Assembly (NCBI GenBank): GCA_014904985.1 | Contig: MU129044.1 | Coordinates: 37,498-101,497 of the forward strand | Reading direction: 5' to 3' | DNA from: Hydnum rufescens UP504 | Lineage: Eukaryota > Basidiomycota > Agaricomycetes > Cantharellales > Hydnaceae | DNA: 64,000 bases | Part shown: positions 18,081 to 29,218 of the stretch, in pieces | How positions within the stretch are numbered: the stretch's first letter is position 1 | Layout of the letters: each line of letters begins with the position of its first letter | Position numbers and translations under genes: made by a program | Notes under the pieces: model-generated | Databases searched by the model: none | Seen by the model: the letters and a program-made list of their open reading frames with translations, nothing else | What the model was told of the DNA's origin: nothing

Positions 18081-20340
18081 ACTTTGTCTATTGGGCCTCA
18101 AGAGGAGAAGCCTTAGTGGTGTGGTTTGTTGACCCATATTCATCTTTGTTCTATGTGCTTGATGCAGGTGTTGCTTACAGTTTTAGATTTCTATCCAAAA
18201 AGACCTTCCTTCCTTCGAGCCTTAACATTCAGATTGATCCTGTGGTCCCCTCTTTTCATTCTCAATTCCATATTGTGGACTGTGGCTGGATTCCTCCTCC
18301 ATTTCCCACTTACAATGCTGCTCTTCTTGTGCCACAAAAATAAAAACAAGCTTATCTTGGAGTACACACACCTGCCACAGCGGGTGTGTGGCTCCCTATT
18401 TTCCTGTGTGGCCCAGTTCACGGGTTCATGTTGGTCATTGGTCATTTCGCAGTTTCATTCATGGGGCAGGCCTTTGTTCAGCGGGTTTGACATTGTGGAC
18501 CTCCATTCCATGGGTTTGGCATTGTGGGCCTTTGTTTGGTGGGTTGGCATTGCGGGTTTCACTCTGTGGGTTTGGTGTCGCAGAGTTCAAGTTCAATATC
18601 TAGAAAAATGAACAGGTTAGTTAAATATTAAAGCATCGCAAGAAGAGCAGCTTACACTGCTCTTCTTGCACCACAAAAATAAATAAAAATAAACAATAAA
18701 GACTTATCTTGAAGTACCACACACCCAAGTGTTGGAATAAAAATAGAGTTAATTATATAATCAGCCTGAAGTGGCAATACCCCTATTTGGACTTAACACT
18801 GTATCAAGTGAAACCCCCCTACCACCCTCTTATGGTAATAATATACCTAAGAGAACATTCTATATCCTTCTTGTTGATGCCAGTAGTGTAGTACCTGAAC
18901 ATTCCACTGTTCTCTTGTAGTCTCTTTAATATCCTGTACATAGTATAAAAGGGCAAGCTTGAGCTCACCTACAGATCTAAGGACTCTCTAATAATATCCT
19001 TCCTGCTAATTCACCCAAGCAACTAGGGCTCTCCGGTCTATCAAATACGCTCACGTCTGCTTAGTCATCAGGGGAAATATCATTATCATCCGTAGCCTCA
19101 CACTACAAAGAACAATCAACTATTGAAAAATAAACCGAGCCGAGCCCTAAGAAGATCCTTGCCTTCTTTTTTCGTCCTCGCGTGGACGGGATTGCGATTA
19201 TTGGCCGAGCTCGGGAGGCTATCATCACATTTTCTCACATCCCGGCAGAATCCGAAATCTTAGCGAGAAAACACTTCCTCCACCGATGAGATCCATTACA
19301 TGTATGGTCGCCCGATGTGATGGTATCGGACACCTAACTGAAGAGACCTTCCGCATGACCGCATTATCGAGCGCTTACGTGAGTAATAGGTAAATGATAC
19401 GTGCAAGTTCAGAGGTCGCCTTCACAGACCGAGGCTTCTACTGATTTCAAGTCTCAACGGATCACTGGTAATTGTGGTGGCTGGACCCGATTTTCCCAGC
19501 TTCAAGCCCGGTGTCTCGACGGAAATACCGGAAACCATATCCCTGTACGGACCAGACCTAAGTAAAAAGCAAAATTATCACCGCATGGATTCTTTCTCTG
19601 ATTTGTGTCTTCTTCTTTAATATGACCCCACTGCAAGGGTATAGACCGCCCATCTAAATATAGCACGATCGAATTGTTCTTCCGCAACTTATAGATTGGG
19701 TGCATCCTAGGAATTTGTCATCGACCAGATACAGTACTGCGCATTTGCTTGATCCCATGGGACCAGAGGCATCCGAGTCGAGCAAAGTTCAGGACGCACG
19801 GATGTTAGGCCCAGGATCCAGGGTCATTTGTGGGATGTCCAGTGATGATGACCGCTTCATTCGCCTTGACGGTCCGACGAGGGAATTTGCCCTGAAGCAC
19901 GATTATTTAGGAGGATGGTGGTCGGACGCCGGAAGATCGCTTTAATTCGTGAAATGAGGGGAGACACGAGGCTACCGTATTGCCAGTGATCCAGCCCGAC
20001 GCGCATCGTCGGCTCGTCCATTACAATAAATTCGTGACCAGGGATGAAGGCCTTTGATTAGGCTTATGATGGTGCGTCCTTACATCCTATAAGCATGGTG
20101 CAGACTAAGCGAATGCGGTCAAAGGGAAACGCAACGAGATGTCAATGCGGCGAAGAGATGTCGACTCGTGCAGTTGCAACTGAATTGAGCGCGCACATGG
20201 CCGTGAATCCGTACAACGAGAATGGATCCATGGCCCTTCTTCACGCGCGTACCTGGGATTCTAGGTCTCCCTACATTGTCGTAATTGCCTGCACAATGGC
20301 CCTGTTTTTGGAAGGTGTTCGATGCGAAACGGCCAGTAAG
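18081..20340 (-). repeat. Right arm of 2.3 kb inverted repeat
   Basis: Reverse-complement partner of 10521-12798, with the order of all motifs inverted. It begins ACTTTGTCTATTGGGCCTCA and ends CGGCCAGTAAG. It holds reverse-oriented array hairpins near 18363-18395 and 18637-18672. The arms enclose 5.28 kb, too far apart to be a simple MITE. They could be termini of a large element or a product of inverted duplication. Confidence 0.88.
18731..19200 (+). mobile_element. LTR-like segment inserted in an array hairpin (candidate)
   Basis: An H1 half-site ACCACACACCCAAG stops abruptly at 18730 and TGTTGGAATAAAAATAGAG begins, a start typical of fungal LTRs. Downstream are AGTATAAAAGGGC (TATA-like, about 18942) and an AATAAA near 19125. 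The same junction occurs in the left arm (about 12148, reverse). I could not find a convincing 3' LTR end, a primer-binding site or a target duplication, so this remains a candidate. Confidence 0.35.
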
Positions 20341-23300
20341 ACCTACCTATTCCTCAGAATGCTCTTGTGACTCGGAGGATCCTTGCCGTGCTCAACAATC
20401 GCACTAAGGGGCTGCTGACCCCTTGATCGAGTTTATTCGAGGTACTACCAGAGCAGGCAGCATCGTTACGCCACTGGAGGTGCTTTCTCATCATATGGCC
20501 GAAAGGGCTTCGACTTCATCTACAATCACATCGGATTGAATAGTCTCTTTCAGAACCACTAGTCGAGCGAAACGGCAAAAAACCCCGTCAAAAGTCTCAA
20601 CGCCAGGGCAACGTGAAAATGACCCCCGCACCTCAGCGGAACGTGAGTCGTCCTTCACGAAGGACTGTAGTCTCTCTATGAAACGTGGGTTACTTAAGTT
20701 GATCGGCCACGAGCAAAGCCACAGAGCCTAGTACGGCTTCTATTCGTTCCTGGTGAAACTGAATGATTATTCCCCTTAGACATTTCGCTGTCCCGGGAAC
20801 TTTGGATGTTCAATATTTCATCCTTTCGATATGGATGGGACTACCATATTGCGGAGAAGCCCTCAATATCCGAAGATCCTCACATTGGCATTACACACAA
20901 TGGTGTGAGAGTTCCAAGAATATTCTGCACTACAAACACGCTTTGTCACCTTTCGTTATCCTGCATTGCTCCTCTCTCATGGATTCCCTTTGCACATCGT
21001 CTATCTGGATCTCCACGAGAAGACAGGCGCCACATTGGAAAAAGATCACATGATTCGTAACCGTCGAGTTCCTCCACTGGGATTTCCCCATTAACACTCC
21101 CTTTTAATTGCTGATTTGTCTTCCGTTCCTCGTTTGCATATCCATATCCGTCAACCCCGGGTTTTGAGGGTAATGTAGGACGATTCCGAGATAACTCCGC
21201 ACCGATTGTCTGACGAATAGGAGTCAAGAACGAACTCGACGTGACATTTGTAGTGTATGAAATCTACTGCACGGTGATGATCCGAAATTTTACCGTAAGG
21301 TGTGAAAAAATTGCTTGTCAATGTGTACTTCTGATAGCAGGGGTGCGTGTACGTAGAATAGCAAGCTGGTCCAGACCTCTATTCTTTGATTTTTTTTCTT
21401 GCCAATTGGAGACTGACAGACTGACATGTTCGATAGAAGCAGAACTCCAAGACATAATTATCCCAATAGGAGCCCTCGGAGGAAGTGCTTGCAGCTCTCG
21501 CGAACACGTCCGTTCTCGTCTCATATCTTCATACCCGCCGCGGTTATGCATTCGCCCTCGTGCCTCTCAATATTGATTGTGTGTATCCTGCCTGGTTCAA
21601 TTATGTGATTTGGAGAAGACGCAGAGCGCAAAGAGAGTATGTAACCTACGATGTGATATGCATTGACGCAATTGATAGAATTGAACTCTGGCTCTAGACT
21701 GTGTGCTTCTCCCATGCATGCATGCAGGCACGCCGATCCCGTTCCGAGTATGGAACGAGCAGTGCGGCCCCCCTACACAAGAATCATTTCCGCCGCAACC
21801 GCCTCGAACTTGTCTTATCTGAGTCGTGAATTGGGATCCGCAGTCTTCACTAAGTTTACGTAAAAGGTATTATCTTGGACTGGGCACGTTCCGTATCTCT
21901 ATCATCTATCCTGGGGTGACAATCCCCCCAATCAGCCTCGAAGACCCAATCGCGTCGCGTAGCACCAGTAAGTAATAGCCCCTAACATCCAGAAGAATAT
22001 GAGCCTGACATCAATTATATTCAGATTCCTCTGCCTATTTACCTAGCACGTCCCGTCCACTCAGCCTCCACCCAGCCATGACCGAATCGGGGGCAATCCT
22101 CGCGTCTTTTCAAGGCACCTGGGCCTATAGCATATTTTACTTATTTTACTTTTACGTACGTACAAGCCTATCAAATACATTCTAAAAGCCTTAGTTCTCT
22201 GATAAGTCTGATAGCATTTGGGTTCACCCAGGATCGACGGCTGGGCGCGGATCACTCGCTTGAATTGAAAGTGGTACATTTTACTTTTTTAGATTTGACC
22301 TCCCCTCCTTCCCTCGCGGAGCGATCACAGGCCCTAGGCACTATCCTCCACCCACACTTATTGGGAAGAAGTGAGGGGTGGGTCCAGACTCTCAACCCTC
22401 ATGCACGGGGTAAAGAGATTTTGAAATACTGTGTGTATTTCATCGGCGAGTTTTACCCAGCCATTGGTAGAGGCATGGCATGGCATGCTATCTGCTATCT
22501 ACTCCTGGCCACCCCCTGTGCATGTACCCGCGGTATCCCAAAATAATAAAAATAGATTATATGGGTATATAATAGTTTTTTTTTTACTTTTGGGTTTGGC
22601 CTCGTGTTCTTCACAGTTATGGCCGGCCAGAAGAGTACTAGTGTGAAAAGTCGAGTGTTTGGTCGACAAGTCATATACCGGACGAGCAAACGAACGAACG
22701 AACGTGGATCCGCATGAAAAATGGATCGCCATGTCGGGCCGGTGTTTTTATGGCCACAGAGGGACCCGGACAATGGGACCAAGAGCGCAGTGCGTGGCCA
22801 ACTGACTCACGAAATCCCTAGAGGTACCAGCCTGCCCACACAGGGCTCCCTAATTTGCCATAATGCAATGCCGCTCACCGTATGCATAGCTTGGTTATAT
22901 TGTATTGTGTCTCCGAGGGGATGGATTGGAGGCGTGGGGGGTACAGCAGTATGGGAATGAAACAAAAAATTGAAAAAAAATGTTTCACACCCTGCGGCAC
23001 GCCAGATAGATGTCCAAATGGCCATCCTTATTAATAAGGTATGCAATGCATACAATTGCAAAAAAAGCACGTAAGGAATATTGATTAATAAATGTGAGTG
23101 TGAGTGTGGATTGTGGCCTAGAGCACCGCAGTGCAGGCCGAGCCCCAGTTCCAGGCCATGCCGTAGGAGTCAATTCAGGAACAAAACGTCATCGGTGAAT
23201 CCAACCTAGTTTGTAAGAATATGTTATTTGGTTTCCCCGAAGGGATATTTATATATGATGAAACAAAAAAAGATCGTCATGCGTTATGCGCCGTACAGAA

Positions 23301-23870
23301 TAGGAAAGAACGAAAAAAAAAACAAAGTGTATATAATTACCGGTATATCCGAGGGGCATGCATGGGGCGGGTACAATTCCGTGGCGTGGGGTCCATATCC
23401 GCAATTGATAATATATAATCAGTACAGTACAGTAAGTAGTAGGTAGAGTACGTATAGCTAATAGCGCTGCGCTGGCTAATAGTAGTAGTAAGTTTCGGGT
23501 ATGCTTCTCTTTTCTCGTTCTCCTTTGCTCTTGTCCTGTGTGTCCTTGATATTTGATCCTGTGGCCCAGAGAAGTGCGAAACCAATATATATATATATTG
23601 CATATCATGTGTATATGTATACTGTATAGAGTACTATCCGCGCGCCTACTGGAAAACGGCTTATAGAGCCTAAGACGTAAGACGCAGACTTTGTAATCTA
23701 ATCCGTTCGTTCGCTCGTCGTTGTCCACTGCTGCACGGGGAAGGCACGCCAATTGCCAGTTTTGTAATACTGTACACAAAATCGGTTGATCACTCTGTAG
23801 CCCCTGAACATCAAGAACAAGAAAAACAAGAAACACAATAACACTGTTTCGATTGGATTGTGTGCACAGG
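20341..23870. other. No gene recognised
   Basis: Contains many short overlapping ORFs on both strands (for example 20763-21053, 21241-21576, 23249-23836) without family resemblance or consistent splice context. A GAAC/CGAA microsatellite is at about 22686-22705. A 195-codon minus frame (23249-23836) is basic and tyrosine-rich but crosses TATATA repeats and looks spurious. Confidence 0.4.
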
Positions 23871-24655
23871 CTGTCAAAGCGTTCGGGTGGGGGTGCGGAT
23901 GCGGGAGCGGGAGCGGATAAAATACATAATTTTATCGGGAGACTTTTTGATTTCGAGATATTGAATAGGCGATCGCAAAGAGAGGGAAAAAAAAAAAAGG
24001 GAGATAGAGAGAGGGAGCATACTCAAGCTACAAGAAAACGGAAACGGGGAAGTAGATGCAGATGATGACGATGACGATGACGATGGTGGGGATGGTGTGA
24101 GTTCGAGAAGGGACGTCTGGGGGGCCAGGACCATTTTTCTACAAATGCGTAACAACAAGAAAGGAAAGTGCAGAAACAACAGGAAACCCCGAGGCCCAAG
24201 AAGGAAGGAGGGAAGGGAGAGAGATGATCGGTGGGAATGCCAAGAACGGGTGGATAGGGGGAACAAGCGACAAAGCCAGAGAGGGAAAATCAGACACTCA
24301 GAATATGAAGGACGGATCAAAATCGAGCATTCAAGCATGTGCACATGTACCTTAACGACCGGAGCCTGCTGGCGAATTTTGTGTGGGAGACATGCGACTA
24401 TAGGGGGAGCGAGACCAATTGATGGGGGCATTACGCATCGAAGGGGAAGATGTGGAGGAACTGGGGCACGAAGAGATGGGCGAGGTGGGCTCCTCAGAAG
24501 AGGACGAGGCCGAGAACGGCGAGAGGGAACGCGACGGGGAAGATGACCAAGAGGAGGTAGATGGTGGAGTCGAGGTCTGGATAGTGTAGGACGAAAGTGG
24601 AAGCCCTGACGAGCGGACTGGTTGTCCTCGTGTGGCCCTGTTGTTCCTGTTTCCC
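23871..24655. other. Low-complexity purine/pyrimidine-rich stretch
   Basis: Includes GGGAGCGGGAGCGG-like, GAGAGGGA-like and GATGACGATGACGATG repeats. The open frames here (23874-24431 minus, 24097-24546 plus, 24352-24732 minus) are Ser/Pro- or Arg/Gly-rich shadows of simple sequence. It probably includes the 3' UTR of the zinc-finger gene, which is transcribed leftward into it. Confidence 0.5.
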
Positions 24656-25606
24656 CTAGACGAGGATCGCTTCACGTCCTCGAGGCCTTCTGTGAGCTCG
24701 GTGAGCATAAATTGCCTGAGGAGACATCCCAACTTGCGGAATTTGTGGCCGCTGTTGCAGGCGATATGGATTTCCGATGGTTGGCATATCTACTTCCATC
24801 TCGTTGGGATAAGAGGCCTTTGTGGTCATGAGGACGCGCAGGGAGGGGTCCGAGAACTGGTTCTTGGCGTGTTTATGGCCTGACTTTTTGTCGACGAGAC
24901 TTGGCTGGCTTGGATCGAAGTGGAGACGACGGGGTTGGTAGTGGTGAGAAGAGGCAGATCGGTGAGAGAAGGGGGGGTAGTGTTTATCGGGGGCGAGGAA
25001 GACGAGTCGGCGAGCGAAGGAGGGGCGGGTCCTGCGCGGAGAGCAGCGACAGCATTGAGACGAAGTCGCTCCCGTTCTGCAGACAACTTCGGCGTGGCAC
25101 GTGCGGTCGTGTCTGCGCGCGTTGCTCGAGACTGAGAAACGCTTGCCACAAATTTCGCAGGAGAATGCTAGGTAGGGCCACGAGAAGATCGCATGAGTGA
25201 AAGAGAGGGGATTACAAGTAGCAAAGGACGTACGTTTCTCGCCAGTGTGAGAACGCTTGTGTTGGTCGAGAGAGCTAGGACGCTCGAAGACGGAAGGACA
25301 GATATCGCATGGAAATTTCCTTGCGCGTGGGCCGCGGACATCTCGGCCTCTGCGGCGCGGTGGCGTAGGGGATTGCTCTACTGGTTCTTGTTCTTGCTTC
25401 TGTTCTGGCTCGGGCATTTCGATGTCTGCGTCGAGTTCGGGCTTTTGCTCACTTTCAGACTCGATGTCGGAGGTGGTGGAGAGGTCCGCGGGTGGGAGGA
25501 GAGCAGCATCGAGACGAACGGGGTCCCAATAGGGGCGGGAGGGGAGGGTGGTCTCGAGGGCGGGAAACAGAGAGCGGATGCTTGGGAGGACTAGGGGGGA
25601 TGCCAT
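24656..25606 (-). CDS. C2H2 zinc-finger protein, putative transcription factor
   Basis: Two adjacent C2H2 fingers are visible. CDICPSVFERPSSLDQHKRSH is joined by the canonical linker TGEKPF to CEICGKRF...RRHDRTCH. The linker forms only after removal of a 66 bp intron (about 25168-25233, GTACGT...CCTAG). Read unspliced, the finger pair is interrupted. The N-terminal 90 residues are acidic and Pro/Gln-rich (ESESEQKPELDADIEM), a possible activation region. An Arg/Lys-rich segment (RRRGRDVRGPRARK) just before the fingers is a possible nuclear signal. The frame after the second finger is uncertain: a parallel Ser/Thr/Pro-rich frame (24826-25149) could be used instead if there is another intron or an indel. 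It lies about 220 bp from the divergent small gene at 25826. The DNA target is unknown. Confidence 0.7.
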   Translation of the reverse strand: MASPLVLPSIRSLFPALETTLPSRPYWDPVRLDAALLPPADLSTTSDIESESEQKPELDADIEMPEPEQKQEQEPVEQSPTPPRRRGRDVRGPRARKFPCDICPSVFERPSSLDQHKRSHTGEKRTSFATCNPLSFTHAIFSWPYLAFSCEICGKRFSVSSNARRHDRTCHAEVVCRTGATSSQCCRCSPRRTRPSFARRLVFLAPDKHYPPFSHRSASSHHYQPRRLHFDPSQPSLVDKKSGHKHAKNQFSDPSLRVLMTTKASYPNEMEVDMPTIGNPYRLQQRPQIPQVGMSPQAIYAHRAHRRPRGREAILV

Positions 25607-25825
25607 GAGAAAAGTGGTGAGGATGGGTGTCGGAGAGGGGTTATATAGGATATGTAGGCCATGGAGATGGTCCGGAATATCATCCAGAGAAGCGCCTATG
25701 ATCGTCCTAAAGATTCAAGTCTAGAATCGTGTGGATTAATAAAAAGAATGAATGGCACTCGGTCCACCCTTTTTGGCTTGGGTTGGAGATTCTAGTAGAT
25801 GTGATTACGTAAGTGGGAATCCACC

Positions 25826-26122
25826 ATGACGGTCGTCACTGTGCACTATTCCCTCGCCCTCTCCCCGCATACAGCCCATCGTCGATCCTCCCATCCATCG
25901 TCCGCCACGCACACATTCGCCCTCACCGATCCAGTATCTACCCCTTCCGCATACTACGCCGATCTATCCCGTGCTGTTAAATCTGCGATAGTCGTCCTCG
26001 GAGAGGACTTGACCGCCTGGCGCGATGCGGTCGCCAACGACGAGAAAGAGCGCGAATCATCCACGGCCGGAGCCGACTCGGATGGGGATGGGGATGAGCA
26101 AGGCGATGATACTCCGCATTGA
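25826..26122 (+). CDS. Small acidic protein, possible KEOPS/EKC subunit Gon7-like
   Basis: A 98-codon intronless frame with a good start context (CCACCATGA). The N-terminal half predicts beta strands (VVTVHYSLAL). The middle has a YYADLSRAV helix and the segment GEDLTAWRDAV. The tail is acidic (DSDGDGDEQGDD). Size, the tyrosine-rich helix followed by a conserved WRD-like patch, and an acidic C-terminus fit basidiomycete Gon7-like subunits of the KEOPS complex. KEOPS makes threonylcarbamoyl-adenosine in tRNA. The family is small and poorly conserved, so this is a suggestion from memory of the pattern, not a firm match. Shared promoter region with the C2H2 gene. Confidence 0.5.
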   Translation: MTVVTVHYSLALSPHTAHRRSSHPSSATHTFALTDPVSTPSAYYADLSRAVKSAIVVLGEDLTAWRDAVANDEKERESSTAGADSDGDGDEQGDDTPH

Positions 26123-29100
26123 GACCCGCACCCACACGATCGTGCGTCGTGCATTCCCTGCCGAATCCCATCCCGCCCTGACACTCACTCCCCTCATTCA
26201 AAATAAAGGCAAAAGAAAGAACGCCTTTATGTACACGATTTCCTCACTTGTCAAATTTGTTAGCCTCTTGTAGTTTTCGCCGCTTTGTCATATACCATCC
26301 CATCGTCATCGGACAAGCACAATCGCCCTTGCACCCCCAAGGTCCCCCGATGTAATAATAGTCCAACAAAGCACTGATCACTCAAACGTGCCAATCCCGT
26401 TCAATGGATACCCTCCCTCCCTCCCTTGGCCTGCTCTCCATCCTTCCATGCATCGAACGATCATTAACGCGGCTGCTCGTGCGAGCCGGAATGGCCACAT
26501 TGATCCTAACCCCCCGATCGATACTGCGAATAACTTGCATACTCAAGCATGGATGGGCATCCTCCATAAACGAATATAACAGGAATGCAGAGCCACGATT
26601 TACTACTCATGGAAAAAGCAGGAGCGAATACGGGGACACAGTCCGTTTGGGGCGATTCAATCGCTTTGACCACTCTTGGACTTGCACGCCCATAGCCCAA
26701 GAAAAGATGAACAATAGGATTCAAGCAGAGTTATAGTACTGCCGACATCAGGACAACGAAGATCCTCAACCGTCCATCCCCTCGCTTCTTTGTCTGCTTC
26801 CCCTTCCACTCCCGGACTAGTGTGTTCCTCATTCGACTAGTCCACACACCACTCATGCGCGAAGCCCCAACGACTGATCATGGGGGGGCCATTCCGGTGA
26901 TCTACCTCGCAGGCCGTCTCACCCGTGCAAGGGGTTAGCTCTCTCATAAGCGGGTTTCTCCAGGACGTACGCTCGGGCACACACTCGCAGTGTCATCTCC
27001 ATTTTCATCCGTCCAGCTAGTAAAGTAAGAGCATCGATAAACGCACATCCCATAAGAGAGGAGAAGAAAAGAGATGATTCAGGAATTGTTCTTGATTTCC
27101 CAGGCTTGAATGCCGGATCCGCTGTGCCGGTAATCTGATAAAGGCGCTCTGGGACTCCAAGTCTGGGTGTGGATGTGGTCTCTGCCAATGCCCCCCCCCC
27201 CTCTCGTATAAATCCAAATCCAAATATGATCTAGATACATGGGGATAGTCCCCCGAAGACCTCCGTTCATAGCCCAGTACTAGTATAGTGCGGAATAGAA
27301 CAGGAGAAGCTCCGAGGAATTCCAAGAGTGGCCTCTCACCTTGAGTGTGCGCAATACGGTACCAGCATGCAGGACAAAAACTATACTGGAGGTCCTCGCA
27401 AACCCCCCCCCTCTCTTTTCGTTCCTTCGTCCATGCACCTTCCATTATCCATGACCCATGACTGTGAGCGCAGGATCACCAGGTTCCTCCGCAGTTTGGT
27501 TATGCTACTTGGATTACCCGCTCATCCGAAGGGGGAGGGGCCACAAATAGGAGTGCACAATATAGGAGGCATTTATGGGCCCCTAATATCAGGGCCCATC
27601 CTGTCGCTCCAGCTCCACTGACTCTCAAGCGAGCGAACCAGATCTATATCGAGTCAGCCTGGGAGACTTTGGTCTAGTCCCCTTATCCCCTTACCTGCCA
27701 GGTGATTTTCAGACAGACCCCCTCCCCCCCCCTCTCCTAAATGCAGTGCGACGAAAAGCCCCCAAGAAGAACAATAATGAGCATGGGAGGCCGAATTTTT
27801 TGTTCCGCAGATGTGATACTATGATCGTCCCCTTTCTCTGGCATGCAACATAGGGAAATAAAGCTCTGTAGAACTATAAAACCACAAGTCAGAGCCTGGG
27901 TGTGTCTATTTCCACAAAATTGCCCGAATGGGAATCTAAATAGAATTTTCAATATCTACAGGGGGCGCTCATAGTAGTATTGTATCTGACCACGTCATGA
28001 TACGTCCAAATGCTTTGCCTTGACGTTATCGTTGTCATTATGCTGGCGAATCCAATCATCCAATCCAATCACGGACGTTGACGATTATTTATCACCCACC
28101 TGTGCAATGTGGAAATCAACGAGAGAGGCAAGTCCTAGGGGTCATCGCAATGCGCACACGCATTTACGTCCTTTGGCGGATCGCTTCGCCGGAGCGGGTC
28201 GGCGCGGAGACACTGGCATCTCTCTCATAACCGACCGTCTCAAGCGCTGAAAAACACAGGAGGTGATTATCTGTGCAGGTGGCTCTTTTATCATTTTGAA
28301 ACTGTTTGCCGATCAAACTGTGTCATTTATTCGCCTAGCGTTCGACTGTGTAATAGGCGCACCGCGGCGCCCATTCTTCGGTGTGCGGACACGGGGAGCC
28401 TATGCTGGCGCCCGAAGCTCCAATGATATCATCGGTTTCGCGCGCGCTGAGCAAGGTCTCAGGACGTCGAACCCGGAATCCAACGTCTCGATATGACGGA
28501 TCCTATAGAAGTGGTTCGAACCCAGAATGGTTTCGCATTCTTGAGGGATCCCAGGCAGAGTTTATTGTACTGCTCAGTATGACTGCGTGAAATGTGAATC
28601 AGCTGGCCACACCGGAAGAGTCCTCGGAAATTGCACGCAGTCATTGTGTGGAGCAGACTAAGAAGCCACCCAAGCCGCTATGCACACAGCCTCAGCCCAC
28701 ATGGACGCTACGATCAGCGCGCGCCCTCATAGGGGTGATCGGCCCAGATCCACTGGGGTTCCAAAAAGGATGTATATGAACGCTCATACCAGATCAAGAC
28801 TCAGGACTGAGAGCATAGATAGCGTTGCACTAAATGAAGCACAAAGAGCGCATCCCAATCTGTGCAAGCACGCTGTATTGGCATCAGTTGCTGCGATATC
28901 TAATCCACCAACATTCCGTGAAATGACGTGGAAAATTGAGAAGCATGCGCCCAATTCCCGTAGTATTTCCACTTCAGGTGAAGGGCCGCCAGCAGTTAAA
29001 CGAATTTCAAGGCTGTGTCCTTCGCATAATAAGTTCCAGGGCGTATAACGAATTCTTCGCCGCTGTTGGGGAATGTTTATCTCTACTAGCGCTGATGACC

Positions 29101-29218
29101 ACTTAAAAGGTCTGTCCATCGTTGATGAGTCTCTAACTCTTTCTAGACGTAGACTCCTCCGCAGACCGCAACCAGCTTCGTGAGTCCGTGCATTTAGCAA
29201 GAAGTCAACCTAGACACC
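26123..29218. other. Gene-poor interval, nothing recognised
   Basis: Short ORFs on both strands (26404-26736, 27017-27445, 28680-29048, 28784-29200) lack domains and family resemblance. Several C-runs are present (for example 27190-27201, 27724-27736). No tRNA cloverleaf could be folded by eye despite a GGTTCGAACCC-like string near 28513. Confidence 0.4.

Noticed and set aside
23249..23836. 195-codon minus-strand ORF
   Set aside because: Basic, Tyr-rich and passing through TATATA and AAAAAA tracts. No family pattern.
23874..24546. Long ORFs on both strands near the zinc-finger gene
   Set aside because: Low-complexity Ser/Pro or Arg/Gly translations of purine-rich repeats, without splice context or domain.
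28505..28530. tRNA B-box-like GGTTCGAACCC
   Set aside because: No acceptor stem, A box or cloverleaf could be found around it.
28784..29200. 138-codon minus-strand ORF upstream of the Zn2Cys6 gene
   Set aside because: No domain, no splice context, and its reverse strand is also open. More likely promoter or intergenic sequence.
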